Below are positions 46,640 to 57,981 of a stretch of 64,000 nt of DNA, one piece after another (position 1 is the stretch's first letter; each line of letters begins with the position of its first letter). The notes beneath the pieces are model-generated. The model was not told the DNA's origin and did no database searches. It saw only the letters and a list, made by a program, of their open reading frames with translations. The stretch spans positions 2,590,183 to 2,654,182 of the forward strand of contig JAMWFC010000117.1 of assembly GCA_027475525.1 (NCBI GenBank), read 5' to 3'. The DNA is from Macrolepiota albuminosa (lineage: Eukaryota > Basidiomycota > Agaricomycetes > Agaricales > Agaricaceae). The position numbers and the translations under genes were made by a program.

Positions 46640-47216
46640 ATGCAACTCTTGTCCCTCTTTATCACCATCGCTTTCTCCTTCGCCTCCGTCGTTAGTGGTG
46701 CTGCAGTCTCCTCGCGCGCAGCTTTGGACGTTTATGTCCCAACAATTATTTCTCCCAATGCCACGACAGTCTGGGTCATGGGCACCAATGCGACAGTCTT
46801 CTGGTGAGTTTTATCTCCTACAGGGAATATATTAGCTAAGAAGTGCAGGGACCCGTCTAATGCTCCCGTGAACATTTCCAACCGTGCATCAGTCTATCTT
46901 AGACACTGTGAGTAATAATCACTTGAACACTGTCATGATATATGATAATACTCCTTGTATCATTAGGGGGATATCTTGCGAGGGGCTTCAGCCTTCGCGA
47001 CGGCAATGTTACTGTTCCGGTGCCTTTCATCCCTTCAGCGATCAAAAACCCGGATGAAGAGCAACACATCATCCGTAAGCCTTTCAGTCGGTTTTAGGCT
47101 AGTCTGTCTAATGTCTCTTTACAGTCTTCGGTGACTCTGGCAACGAGAGTGACGGCTTCACTATTAAATTCGACCCCGATGTTTTCAAATATGATAACCC
47201 GGATAGGTGGGACTAG
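46640..47216 (+). CDS. Small secreted KNH/Kre9-like N-terminal-domain protein
   Basis: A signal peptide (LLSLFITIAFSFASVVSGAA) is followed by VYVPTIISPNATTVWVMGTN and ATVFWDPSNAPVNISNRASV. The pattern 'P-N-x-T-x-V-W-x-x-G-x-x-x-T-V-x-W' is the signature of the Ser-Thr-rich/GPI-anchored family related to Kre9/Knh1, found on fungal cell surfaces. Three short introns separate GGYLARGFSLRDGNVTVPVP, FIPSAIKNPDEEQHII and FGDSGNESDGFTIKFDPD. The stop follows NPDRWD. At ~130 residues it is shorter than family members with a Ser/Thr stalk: there is no stalk and no GPI signal, so it is probably freely secreted. Several N-glycosylation sites (NAT, NIS, NVT, NES) are present. Function unknown. Confidence 0.72.
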
Positions 47217-47565
47217 TGTACCTCGATCATTCTCATTTTTTTTCGGACTTTGACTATCAGTGATAGTTGCTCCCTTCATAAGGACATTATGGACACATCT
47301 TGCACTAGACTTTACATGACGAACTACAGACAATAAAATCAATTCCCGCCCGTACTACTTCACGAATGCTCAACATATGATAAGACGTAAGCAGTAGGCT
47401 GCAACTACAACTATCGAAGGTACATAATGCAATGACGTTGTCATTGACGAGATAGCCCTCAGGAAGCTCCTGCAAAAGCTTGTCCGTAATATAGCGGATT
47501 TGAGGCAAATTTTCCAGAGTCCAAGTCCCAGCAGGAGTGATGAATGGTGGATCTGAGGCCGAGGT
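47217..47565. other. Convergent 3' spacer
   Basis: 350 bp between the secreted-protein gene and the F-box gene 3' ends; no exon seen. Confidence 0.4.
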
Positions 47566-49697
47566 TTATGAAATTTCCGGACAAGCCTTTTCAGGAGCTT
47601 CCCGAGGCCTCGAAAGATGGAGGAACGAAGTATCAATGCCGTGCGAGAAGTCCCAAATACAGATACGCTGTAAATGTCAGTCAGTTATGAAACGAAAAGA
47701 TTGATTGATTGAAGATCATACTTGATCTTCACCACACGAAACGATCTGTCAGACAAAGCGTAAGTAATGAGAGATATACAACACTCTTCTCTTGCCTTAG
47801 TGTGATCAATGCCAATACAGAATATGCGCGCAGTATGTCCACCCGTCAGATCTGCAATCATTCCACCCGTTTTCCTGTCCCATACCTATTTTGAACGCCA
47901 CAACTGTAAGCTATTTCTCGGATGAAAGGCGTGAAACTAAAAGACCTTGATGCTCAAGTCATAGCTGCCACTAACAACGAAATGATCGCCAAGAACTACA
48001 CTTCGAACAAGATCAGAATGTACACAAGGACCTTGTACTCCGGTTGGTACAAGGTGGACGTTCTCGCTTCCACAGCATTGGCACATGAGGCGAGAACCAG
48101 AGATAGCAATGGAGGCAGGCGACAACGAAGGAAAAAGCGATATTGGAAGATCGTACTGGTATTCAGGAGAAGTCGACCAGCCTTGCTTAGGATTCAACAT
48201 GTTAACGAGACGCAGATGTCTATCCGAAGAACCCGTGAGGATGTACGGATATTGAAAGTCTATTGAAGCAATTCTGGTGGAGATTAAGACGGGGATGGAC
48301 AAGACGGAGATGCTAACGAACGGAGACCCACCCTCGGTTATGATGAAGTTCGAATGTACGCAGGAGGTTACCTGTGTTGGCATCCCAGACTTTGACAGAC
48401 TTATCACCAGATCCAGACGCGATGAAGTCTTGAGAGATGGAGACTGCATTAACTGCAGCACGATGTGCGCCGAGGATGTATTGCGGTGTCAAATCAGGGA
48501 AAGAATAAGTCCTCACAGTGTGATCTTTTTACCACAGAAAAAAGACATGAGCAATTTTTGAACAGATATCCAATTGGAACGTCAATACCTTTAGAGCATG
48601 AGACGAGACGCTTATCATCAAACCTAACGCAAAGAACACTGTCTGTATGATCCATCAGGACTTTATGCAGTTGATTCTTCTCAAGATCCCAAACCACCAC
48701 ACGATAGTCGCTTCCAGCACTGGCAAGATACCCTGCATGGACACAGACGCTCAATACAGAGGCAGTATGTATGCCACCGATGATTCTTTCAACGAGGCCA
48801 GTGGTCAAATTCCACTCTCTCACCGTCCTATCTCGCGATCCAGTGAAAAGGACCTGAAGCCCCGAAGGATAGGTATACAGCTGCAGGCAATAAATCGTAT
48901 TAGTGTGAGCATCGTTGGGAGCTCCGCGCATCTGTAGGGCTGAGAGCCTATAGGACGAGGTGCGAAAACGGTGATAGAGTTTCATATGTGTCTTATAAAG
49001 AAGCTTGTAATCAGGGGTGAGGTCTGGACTCCGCACTATACATTTTGGTACAACTTGCGATGAGTCCTCTGTGTATGATTGAGAACGGCCCATTGCAGAA
49101 CTGCTCTTGGGAGACACCGTATATCTCGCATCGGACGCCGAAGGTTCGGCATAGACAACAGGGAGACCGGTAAAAGAAGTTGACGCAAAGCCAGAGTCAT
49201 GCTCGACATGCATGAGGGTCAGCTCCGCCTTAACTGCCTCGATGTTATTAAACACGAGTTCACGATCGCCATTGTCACCGTCGACATCGGAATCGCCCAC
49301 ACCCTCATCTTCCAAATAAGTCACCCTATCATGGTGGGTGAGCGGGTTCTCTGAGGGATGAGAGCGTGAAGGTTGGCGCCATTCCCAGTTTTTCTCACGA
49401 CACAATCTCGTCCAATGAGATTGATCGTTCGCGAGGACGTGCCACCGTCGGTTCACAAGACTGCAGGCAAGCAAAGTCTCGTACTGCAGACGCGAGAATA
49501 TTTGGAGAGATATCTCGGAGGGTAGCAACTATGCGAAGATAAGCATGGATGGATATCAAACATCAAACAAGAAAGAGACCTACACCGATGATGTCGTTCT
49601 GTAGATGCGGCGCAATTCTACTTTGAATGGCTGCGAGACGCGACCGCGGCAATGAAACAAGGAGTCTGTATGCGAGTTCTATTGGATTATTTACCAT
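47566..49697 (-). CDS. F-box/WD40-repeat protein (probable SCF substrate receptor)
   Basis: Probable substrate-binding subunit of an SCF ubiquitin ligase, similar in layout to Cdc4/Pop1. Exon 1 starts MVNNPIELAYRLLVSLPRSR and ends HLQNDIIG. The F-box itself is LLPSEISLQIFSRLQYETLL, then ACSLVNRRWHVLANDQSHWT. A linker of ~120 residues is acidic and Ser-rich. WD40 repeats follow: LFTGSRDRTVREWNLTTG, YLASAGSDYRVVVWDLEKNQ, DHTVRTYSFPDL, FIASGSGDKSVKVWDANTGN, YILTGSSDRHLRLVNM, FVVSGSYDLSIKVWD and IVSCGEDQRICIWD. That gives about seven blades. The tail ends EKACPEIS. Introns are short and canonical. Its target cannot be predicted. Confidence 0.88.
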
Positions 49698-50308
49698 TAG
49701 GCTGTAAAGCTTAGCCAGTTTTCTTTCAGACACCGACCTTCACGTTGATCTACTGAGTCGATGCCGAATACGCCTCGATTACTGAAAGAGACCATGCCCA
49801 AGGGTTGATCGGACTCCATGTCACCCTCGTCGGCAATGGTGGCTGAGGGAATTGGTACGTATCTTCGCTGCCAGTGTGTGGGGGGTGGTCGAGAGGCAAC
49901 GTTGTGTGGTTGTCAATATCATGAACATTGAGGTTGAAAGGTAATAGGCCACGTGATGATAGGGGTCTTTGACATTGGTAACCATTTCTACGAACAATTC
50001 CAATTGTCAATGGTTTGGTCGTGGGCTTTCAGGTATATGTAAAAGGGTATACATTTAATTGCACCAGTATTATACTTGTTTCTCGAGTCCGCGCCATTGA
50101 GCTAGACGAGTCAATATAGGTAAATGCTGCATGCACTAACTAATTACCATTTATAACTATCACACTATCGGCAAACTGGATGCAAAAAACTTGCTAAAGG
50201 AAAAAAGGAAGCAGAGCCAAATGTCTAGTTCTGAAAGTCATATAATTGTGTTTGCTAGAATAATGTCAATCAGTCAGTAAAGGAGAATCAATGGTAAGAA
50301 GCCATACT
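49698..50308. other. Intergenic region
   Basis: About 610 bp. It must hold the F-box gene promoter and the SH3 gene 3' end. A short minus-strand open frame at 50010-49750 has no recognisable content and is not called. Confidence 0.35.
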
Positions 50309-51361
50309 TTAGTGCTGGTTCCCACCCTCCGTTGACTTGGGAGTATTTCCACCATAGGACGACTTCGAAGTGGCAGCAAGGCTGCTCACCCGAACCGACC
50401 TCCTGTGAGTCCTATTCGCAGACTTATTCTGTGGGAGTTGGGAGGCCATGTCCAAGCACTCCAAAGGAATCATACCCATCTCGCCACGCGCATTCGAGCA
50501 AAGACACCAACAGTCATCGTATTTCACGTGGATGCGGACCATCTCGCCAAGACTGATTGTAAGCTCATCAGGGAGTGTTGGGATGAATGTGGCGCGAACT
50601 TTAGCGGTTTCGGCCTGCTTTAGTGGAAGCGAGGACGCGGTGAGACTGGGAGATGTAGGTGGAGACAAAACAGTGGTGGAGACTTTGCTTGAGGATGTGG
50701 TGATGGGTGTATCTGATATTGAATGGTCATCATACATGCCTGCCGCTGGCGGTGGACGAGGAGGAGCGGGGTAAGGAATATAAGGAAGCCCATCATACGT
50801 TGGTTGGGTCGTGTTGACAGGAGACGCAATGTCTCTGTCACGCTGAAGGGTCAAAGAGCGACCAATGTGGAACGACGAAACCTTAGAGGATTTCTTGGGC
50901 CCAATGGAAAGGAAGGAAAGGGGTTTTTGTTCTTGCTTGTTAAATTTTCGTTTCCTCAGACGGCTTGCGATGGACCGCCTTCTAAACCAGAAGATCCCAC
51001 CTGCTGCGAGGAAAAGGATGACAGCAAAAACGATTCCAACGATTGCACCAGCAGATAAACCAGGTGATGCTGGTGATGATGGCACAGGACTAATCGTCAA
51101 AGTCTCGTTCAAGGCTTTGATTGCCCCATTGTTGGGCGTTTCTGAAGATACGGGGGTTTGAGCGGAATACATGACGATCGGCATGGTCTCTGCAGTGTTA
51201 ACTATTGTTGAGGTCGCAGTAGTTTGAACAACGGTGACAGTGACTAGCGCAGTATCGGGACTGGTTACGCTTACAGAATCGTTGTCATTGTCGTCTTCGT
51301 CATTGTGAAGACGTTTTCCGTGGCGGGAGCGCCTTATGGAGATTCTGTGGTCTTTACCCAT
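50309..51361 (-). CDS. Single-pass membrane protein with a cytoplasmic SH3 domain
   Basis: Single exon of 350 residues. The N-terminal ~105 residues are Ser/Thr rich with no clear signal peptide and are probably outside the cell. The membrane segment is GAIVGIVFAVILFLAAGGIF followed by a basic stop-transfer stretch (RRRSIASRLRKRKFNKQ). The cytoplasmic part is Ser/Pro rich, with poly-Pro PYIPYPAPPRPPPAAG. The SH3 domain spans roughly residues 255-310: VRATFIPTLPDELTISLGEM, then YDDCWCLCSNARGEMGMIPL. It keeps the DELT/S and W-C acidic-groove residues and a GMIPL end like the usual G-x-x-P. The layout resembles the yeast fusion protein Fus1 and the osmosensor Sho1-like adaptors, but sequence similarity is not clear. 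Confidence 0.78.
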   Translation of the reverse strand: MGKDHRISIRRSRHGKRLHNDEDDNDNDSVSVTSPDTALVTVTVVQTTATSTIVNTAETMPIVMYSAQTPVSSETPNNGAIKALNETLTISPVPSSPASPGLSAGAIVGIVFAVILFLAAGGIFWFRRRSIASRLRKRKFNKQEQKPLSFLSIGPKKSSKVSSFHIGRSLTLQRDRDIASPVNTTQPTYDGLPYIPYPAPPRPPPAAGMYDDHSISDTPITTSSSKVSTTVLSPPTSPSLTASSLPLKQAETAKVRATFIPTLPDELTISLGEMVRIHVKYDDCWCLCSNARGEMGMIPLECLDMASQLPQNKSANRTHRRSVRVSSLAATSKSSYGGNTPKSTEGGNQH

Positions 51362-52637
51362 CTCAGTTGACAAGGGAAGGTGGTACGATAAAGGAAGGAC
51401 GTGAAAGAACGTGGACTTGGATCCACTGCTAGGCGGATCGACAAGAGTAGGAAGCCACGCAGCCTGACAATATTTCTCAGCGCTGAGGCCAAAGGAAGAG
51501 AGGAAGAAGAAAGAAGAAAGATGCTAGTGAAACATAGGCCACAGATAGAAATGTGCAGCAGCGTGTATTGTCTTATAGTTACCGTTACCATTATGAGTTA
51601 CGATGGGAAAGTTAGACCTTCCATCAACAACATGTCTTGACGAACTGGCCTTAATCACATCATTTCAACTGGATGGCACTGCATCAGTAGTTATTGTGAT
51701 CAAGGTCGGACTGCTGTGGTCAATGCACCTTCAATCTGCAAACTCGGCAATATAACGTCAAGGCGACGTAGCGCTTTGTCCACAATCCTGGACTCTCGGC
51801 GCCAAAACCACTCACATCATCTCACCACAACCAGTAGCGTCTCCAACATTAACACATTTGCAGGTAGGTCTCTTTCTGGCGCCTGCCACGGTCAGATCTG
51901 GAGTCCCTTCCCAAGATCCAATCAGCCTCTCCTACCCTTGGTCCATCAGCGAAAAGATTACGATACAGGAATTACAACTTACGAACATGTAGTACTTGAC
52001 GAAATCATAGAGCCAAGTCAATGATTGGGAGGAATTATCAGAACAGACACCGGTCTAAAGTAGTTTCACTGGGCGGTGTTCGTTAATCCGGATTCCGATA
52101 ACTGTCAGTGGTCAGAACAACGGAGTTCCTTGTTACAGACACGCCAAGTATGCACAACCATGAAAATAGACATGAGACAGGTCTTGTGAACTCGTGCAGA
52201 TGTGTGGTATGTGGATCGTATCATTTATTTCGAGTTTTGCGAGACACTGTTCGAGTTCAACGACTTTAGGTTTGACATTTTGACTAGAGAAGATGCACGT
52301 AGAACAACTAATAGATCGCAATGATGGAAAGACCGATGATTCTTACCGTACCGACATGAGCCTCAAGCCTCAGGCCTCAATGCCATATTAGCAGACTACC
52401 AGGCTTTGGTATTCAGAATGTTTTTCCATGCAGTGAAAATCAAAGATACTGATTGAGAGACGATAGACTTCATTGTTAAATGCAAATTTCAAATGATGAT
52501 TCCAACTAACAGAACGTATCCAAACTTATTGCGCTTCTTCTCGACGATCCTTGAATGATTGAAATCTTGCCATCCCATCCTAACCCTTCAAGCCATCCTC
52601 ACATGCCCCATTCAAGTTGTGTTCATACTCAAGCCAT
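51362..52637. other. Gene-poor stretch
   Basis: About 1.28 kb between the SH3 gene start and the DUF3429 gene end. A 102-codon + frame (51716-52024) starts with ATG but has no recognisable domain, so I do not call it. No repeat or RNA gene is seen. Confidence 0.35.
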
Positions 52638-53906
52638 TTATATTTTGGAGTCGTCATGATGTTTATGGTGGATCCTCACATAGTGATCGACTTTCTCTCC
52701 AGCAGGTGCCGCTTCGATGTCCCCTGGGATGAGACCTGATCTCTGGGGCAACATTTTCTTCCGTTGCTCACGAAGGAGGTCCAGGTCATGAGACAGGAAT
52801 CCGTGACCGGCGACAGGGCCGTAATAGGAAGTTCCAGCAAGAGAACCGATGATGCTAGTTTCAACGAAAATTAAAGCGAAATCTAATTCAATCTCAAGGG
52901 CTGGGTCCTTACCAAGTTCCAACAAGAATGGACAGGTAAAATCTGTACTGCGAATACCACTTCGGAGCTGCATTGAACAGAGTCAGATCGTGTGTTTTGA
53001 CTGCTGTGGGAGAACACATACTCCACCCGAGGGAGGTAGCTTTTGCATCAGCGTACCAAAGCGCAGTAAATCCGAACCACTGCCAGGCTAGGGCCATCAT
53101 TGGCTGCAATGCAAGCGTGGGCCATGCGAAGAGGACGGGGGCTGCTCCTAAACATAAACGTTTGTAGCCTTGATTACCTCCATATCCGGCAAATTCCATG
53201 CCCCAGTGGAGGGCACCTATGCAGAAACATATCAGATTCAAGTGATTCTATAATCCTTGCACTCACCCAAAAATGATAACATTACGGCACCATAAGTCAC
53301 CTGAATATTCAAAGCCTGATCGAGCAACGTGAGAGCGACGCCAGGGTCAAGGGTGGTGTCTAGGCCGCTAGCAGCCATTCCAGCTGAATGAGCGAGATAC
53401 ACAGTGACTCCAGAGGCACCCATGTACGGAAGACCACCTGAAGCGAGAGTAATGTGTTATTGCATTAGTTGCCTGTATAGTTGTTTCTTGAGACAATTGC
53501 TTACCGAGTAGACCAAAAATCAAAACTGGTTCAGGTACCTTTTGAGCGACAATTTTGGTGATATTGAGCTGATCACAGGTGTCAAAGTTAGCACCGAGAA
53601 GTAGATTTAGATTTGAGCACTTGCAAACGAAGGCGACCCTTCGGGAACAAGGGGGTCATCTTTGACATTAGCACCAGCGATTACTTTAGCGAGATCTGCA
53701 GCAGAGTTTCCGACTTCTTCCTTGATGTTTGTGGCGGCATGCTCAAGAGTCTGACTTCCAGGACGATTCGAAACAGAACTGGCCACCAGCCTCCTGTGAT
53801 ACAGTGTGAAAGCGGAGGGAACTGGGCGAGCGAGCTGGGGACGGAGGATAAACGGGCTTTTTCGGAAGACGACAGGGCGCAAACCAGGCCTGAAAAGTGT
53901 ATTCAT
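52638..53906 (-). CDS. DUF3429-family mitochondrial membrane protein
   Basis: Four-helix membrane protein family found in fungi (TMEM69-like), predicted in mitochondria. The N-terminus MNTLFRPGLRPVVFRKSPFI is a presequence rich in Arg. SFANITKIVAQKVPEPVLIF joins, through an intron, to GLLGGLPYMGASGVTVYLAH. ALNIQVTYGAVMLSFLGALH, WGMEFAGYGGNQGYKRLCLG and APVLFAWPTLALQPMMALAW are conserved membrane blocks with the family's W-G-x-E. APKWYSQYRFYLSILVGT is the last membrane helix. The C-terminus is soluble and charged, ending HHKHHDDSKI. Role unknown; the family is linked by some authors to assembly of inner-membrane complexes, which I cannot test here. Confidence 0.82.
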
Positions 53907-54159
53907 TGCAATGGTCTGGGAAGCAAACAGGCTGCCGAGACTCTTAAAGCGTTTCACCAACCCCACGCCACCCTTAACGTGACGTGACGTCATTGATAAC
54001 AGAGCCAATACATATAACAATACATCATCGCGGAGTTTGTAGATTAGGAGTTGATTAAAAGTTGTCTCGCAAATACACATATACTATGCTTAGTCGATTG
54101 TTCCTCAAACTAACCCTGCAATTGCCGAACAGTGGTAGTATAATTGGGAATAGATATAT

Positions 54160-55543
54160 CTACCCTTCACGAGGAAGTAACTGGACAAGACGAGTTTTCT
54201 TCACCTCATCACCGTTCGTTCCGAAATAGCGGTGAGTTTGGAAGCTCCAGTGGAGGGATCTGGTGTTTTGGATAGGCGTAATGACGACCAAACTAAGGAG
54301 AAACGTACCCGACAATCCAGCTCTTTAGACATTCGACGTATTTCTCAACCATCGCATCAATTTCGGGGCCCCAGGAAGGAAGCTGGTCGCAATCCCGTTC
54401 AAATCCCTCGATCGTCTGGGAGCACAGGTCACCGACATAGTCGACAGCACTCTGGAGGGTGTGGCCATGGTATTTCATAAGTATCACGACCATGTTCAGG
54501 GTATCCCCGCGCGCCTGCTCAACGTTGTAGGAAAATATGTCCTGCAGAGGGGAAGGTGAGTTAGCGCTTCGACACGCAACGAAAAAGCCGTACATTGGAC
54601 CAGGCAACGAGATCGTTGGTCCAACGATTAAGCTCCTGGATGGTATGATGCTCGACGACGCAGTCAGGCAAATCAATATCTAAGGCATATCTAAGACCAT
54701 TACTATTGAGCCTATTTAAGCGCAGAGGAAATAGCAACATAAACTCACTCAATAAGTGCCCAGCAAGGTTTGCATCCTGCACGCAAGATTGCTAATTGTT
54801 TAACAAGGCAAATATATTTAAATGTGCGAAAGGAGAGCTTGCCTGAGTTATCCCTGCGCATAGCAATGTACGACTCAAGGTCGGGAATGATCCCTGCATC
54901 GCGTGCTTGCGCTTGAATATTGACGGCTTCAAAGAAGCGTGAAAACGCCTCCTTGAAACGCTCCTGCACACCAGGGCCAGCCTGGACGATGCAGCGAGCC
55001 CAGAAGCTATAAAGAATATGTCAATCCAATAAAATATCTTGAGAAATTAATTCTCACTCTCGAGCGAGTTTACCAGGGTTGAGTTCCTCCACGGGGAGAA
55101 TAGTAGTGGGCATGTAACGACCATTGAACCACAAGGCATTCATGACGATGTCGGACAACACATCAGTCTCTCGTGTCATCATGCCGTCGCTGATGTCATC
55201 CCTATACGACAAGTAAGGTCGGACAAACGAATTGCATTCAGATTCGGAGGAACATGAAGACGCACAAATGAAAGAGGTATGTCAGGAAATCTGAGACGAC
55301 GCGAAGACGCTCAGGCGTTGTGTTGTTATAACAGAAAGCGGTAAGCTCTCCAGCTCGCAAGCTATGAAGGGCGCGACGGCCTTTAGGGGACAGGTCAGGG
55401 CAGTTGGATTCTAGCCATTCGACGGATTCTTTGGCTACTTCGTCACCGTTGGGGTGGTAAATAAGAGGGTAAGTACAATGGGACACAAGGTCAGGGATGA
55501 CGAAAGAGGTGTCCTGAGATGAGTGAGATGATTCGGCTACCAT
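54160..55543 (-). CDS. Sesquiterpene synthase (basidiomycete type)
   Basis: Class I terpene cyclase that ionises farnesyl diphosphate. MVAESSHSSQDTSFVIPDLV and YPLIYHPNGDEVAKESVEWL open the helical fold. The intron at ~55268-55211 joins FLTYLFHL to DDISDGMMTRET, giving the first metal motif DDxxD. MPTTILPVEELNPGKLARDF and AQARDAGIIPDLESYIAMRR follow. YALDIDLPDCVVEHHTIQEL, then WTNDLVAWSN joined to DIFSYNVEQARGD, gives the second metal motif NDxxSxxxE. The end GSLHWSFQTHRYFGTNGDEV keeps the conserved R-Y pair. All motifs are intact, so it should be active. The product (linear, trichodiene-like, illudane etc.) is not predictable. No P450 or other tailoring gene is seen within the window. Confidence 0.9.
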
Positions 55544-57981
55544 GGTGAGATGCGGAAACCTGTCTAACAGCCTGGTAGAACCATCCTGTTATATGGACTG
55601 TCCATAATATTTGGCACCATAAACTGAAAATGACGTTGTTGAGTTCTCGCCCTTTTTCAGGGACGGACAAGACTCAGGTGATTTTGTTCGAACAAAATGG
55701 ACGGTATTTTTATCTCGAAACGTAGAAAATCTGGCCTTGTGATCGACAATAAGGTGAGGATAGTAAGACGCACCTCCGCAGGATCCGAAAATTTTCGGCA
55801 ACACATTTTTCCCATTCAATACAGGATTACCTGATTTCTGGTGCCCTGATAAGTGCATGTTTCACAAGGTTGATTCTAGACATGCTTGGTAGAGCAGTGG
55901 CGTGGCGTCCCAGGTCTTCCGACAAGAGGCAATAACCATCAGCCAATTGCAAAAATACGCGTTCTACCACTGAAGGGTACGACATCGGAGTCCCATTCTC
56001 TAATTTGTTCCATGCTGGACTGCTTCTGCTCCAAGACAGATTTACAGTCGGATATACGAAATCTTTAGATTGATTGAGTCATAGCAAGATGATGACCCAG
56101 GGATTTCGAGTTCGATCCGAATTCGGCTGTAACCACAACACTGATGCGGCTGCTTCGTTTCTCCTCAGAAAATGGTGAGTATCCACTGCTGAATACAATG
56201 AGCTTCAACACGAAGTGCGAATGTCGCGGATCCGATAGGCCGAAAGAGGATAAGATCTCCTGCCGTCAGATCAAGATATCATAAGCATTTATGCGCGCAT
56301 AAATGGAGTCAAAGTCAACAGTCGATTAGTCTAACTCGATCCCATCTAACAATCGGATTGACCGTTTTTGACAGGACTACATAGGAGTGCAAACAACCTT
56401 GAAGTAAAATAACCGCAAATACAAGAATTTTAACCAAATTTTGAGGCTTGCACGGCGCACATCGTCACAGGTATCGCGTTCTCTTTTGGCATATGCTCGA
56501 TGTTATTGAAACCTCAGTGTAATTTAGATTGTCGAAGATTTTGTTGTACAGAAAATGTCAGTGTAGAATGTGTGGAAAACATAATCAATTATCTCATGCT
56601 TTGTGCTGTGGACCTTGCTAACCACAGCAGCTAACCCAGCATGCAATGTTTGATATGTAAATCCACCTTGCCAGCCCCAAGAAAAATATGTCTTGTCCTA
56701 AGCATTAACCTTCTAACTTATGGAATTCTAGTATTTATTTCTATTTAATATCGACCCCTCCACTCAAGGTAGGGTCTACAAAAAGCATCACAGGAGGACA
56801 AATAAAGCGTCCACGCTGGCAGCAAGTGTCAAGAATGACGCGTGACGTTCGATCTGATCGTTGATGGAATCGAGTAAGACCCATTCCCCCTATGCGGATA
56901 ATCTGGGATAAAAAGAGACAACCTTTTGTCTCCGGATAGGTCGTGCACTGCAGACGATTACAAGGACGGTTCAGGAAAAAAGAGGAAAACAAAAGGATTT
57001 AAAATAAAAGGAGATGTCCTTGCCCCATGGGAACTTCCTAAGTCAACAATAGTTCCTCAAGATGCGGTATTCATTGTATAAAGTAGCGAACTGATACGTC
57101 GTGCTGTTGAAACGAAATGAAAGCATCTGTCAAAACAGAGGAGACAGAAGTAAAGATTTACCATCAATATTTTGGCGTAGACTGTAGCATATCGGAACCT
57201 ACATTCTCGCTATACCGATAAATGCCTTGGTACCGTGATTCCTTCCCTGAAGGGAGTCTAGAAGAAAACAAAACACATGCATATGGAACAGAAGTTAACA
57301 CAGATAAAACCAGTTTGACACTAGTAATTATCTTATGACAACTGAAACCTCAGGCCTAAGGACTCAATGACCTGGCTATATATAAGTTCTACACTTCGGC
57401 GAAATTGACTGCTATAATTACGTCCTCCAAATTCAAATGCTGAATAAAGCATAAACATGGTGCGCCAGATCCAGGCAAGTTCTGGAGACAACAGAGTGTG
57501 CGTGTGTGCGATCGGTGACTTTTCGTTAACTTGAAATACTCAAGGTGCCCTTGAGGTACATATCGTGGAACAGAGTTTATCACATAACAATGTAGAATTG
57601 TCCGGATAATTCTATTATGCGTCACTACTCGAAAATGTTAATTTGTTGGCTCGGCTCCATGAATCCATGAAGATTATGACAGCCAAATTTCACAACAGCC
57701 AGGCTCGCATAGACCAAGAAAAGGTTCCAGTATGATAATGGCCCATCGCGCTCTAGGCAAAGTTACGCGTAGTGCAAAAGGTTCAGGAGAATGACCCTTT
57801 TTGAGGGACAATTCGCTCAGCTTGTGCGGACACTGAAAGGCTTCACCTCAGAAAGGCAAGGAACACAGAAAAACCTGGAAGGTTGTGGAAGAGAACAGCA
57901 AATAAACAAACATCCGTCACTTTTGCCGACCACAAAACTTTCCAGTATACATCAGACTCACCATCCTGTCAGCTCGTCTAA
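55544..57981. other. Long gene-poor stretch upstream of the terpene synthase
   Basis: About 2.4 kb, the largest gap in the window. I see no gene in it, only short frames in both strands. It would hold the promoters of the terpene synthase and AHA1. A B-box-like GAGTTCGATCC at 56110-56120 and an A-box-like TGGTAGAGCAGTGG at 55888-55901 are too far apart to be one tRNA. Confidence 0.4.
57877..57891 (+). promoter_or_regulatory. Candidate heat-shock element upstream of AHA1
   Basis: Three adjoining five-base units, gGAAg, gTTGt and gGAAg, fit the nGAAn-nTTCn-nGAAn heat-shock element with one mismatch. The site lies 91 bp upstream of the AHA1 ATG. Control by a heat-shock factor is an inference. 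Confidence 0.4.

Noticed and set aside
51716..52024. 102-codon open frame starting with ATG
   Set aside because: No recognisable motif, no plausible splice partners; likely chance in a gene-poor stretch.
55877..56125. A-box-like and B-box-like sequences suggesting a tRNA or tRNA-derived element
   Set aside because: The two boxes are about 220 bp apart and no cloverleaf can be drawn, so it is neither a tRNA nor a normal tRNA-derived repeat.
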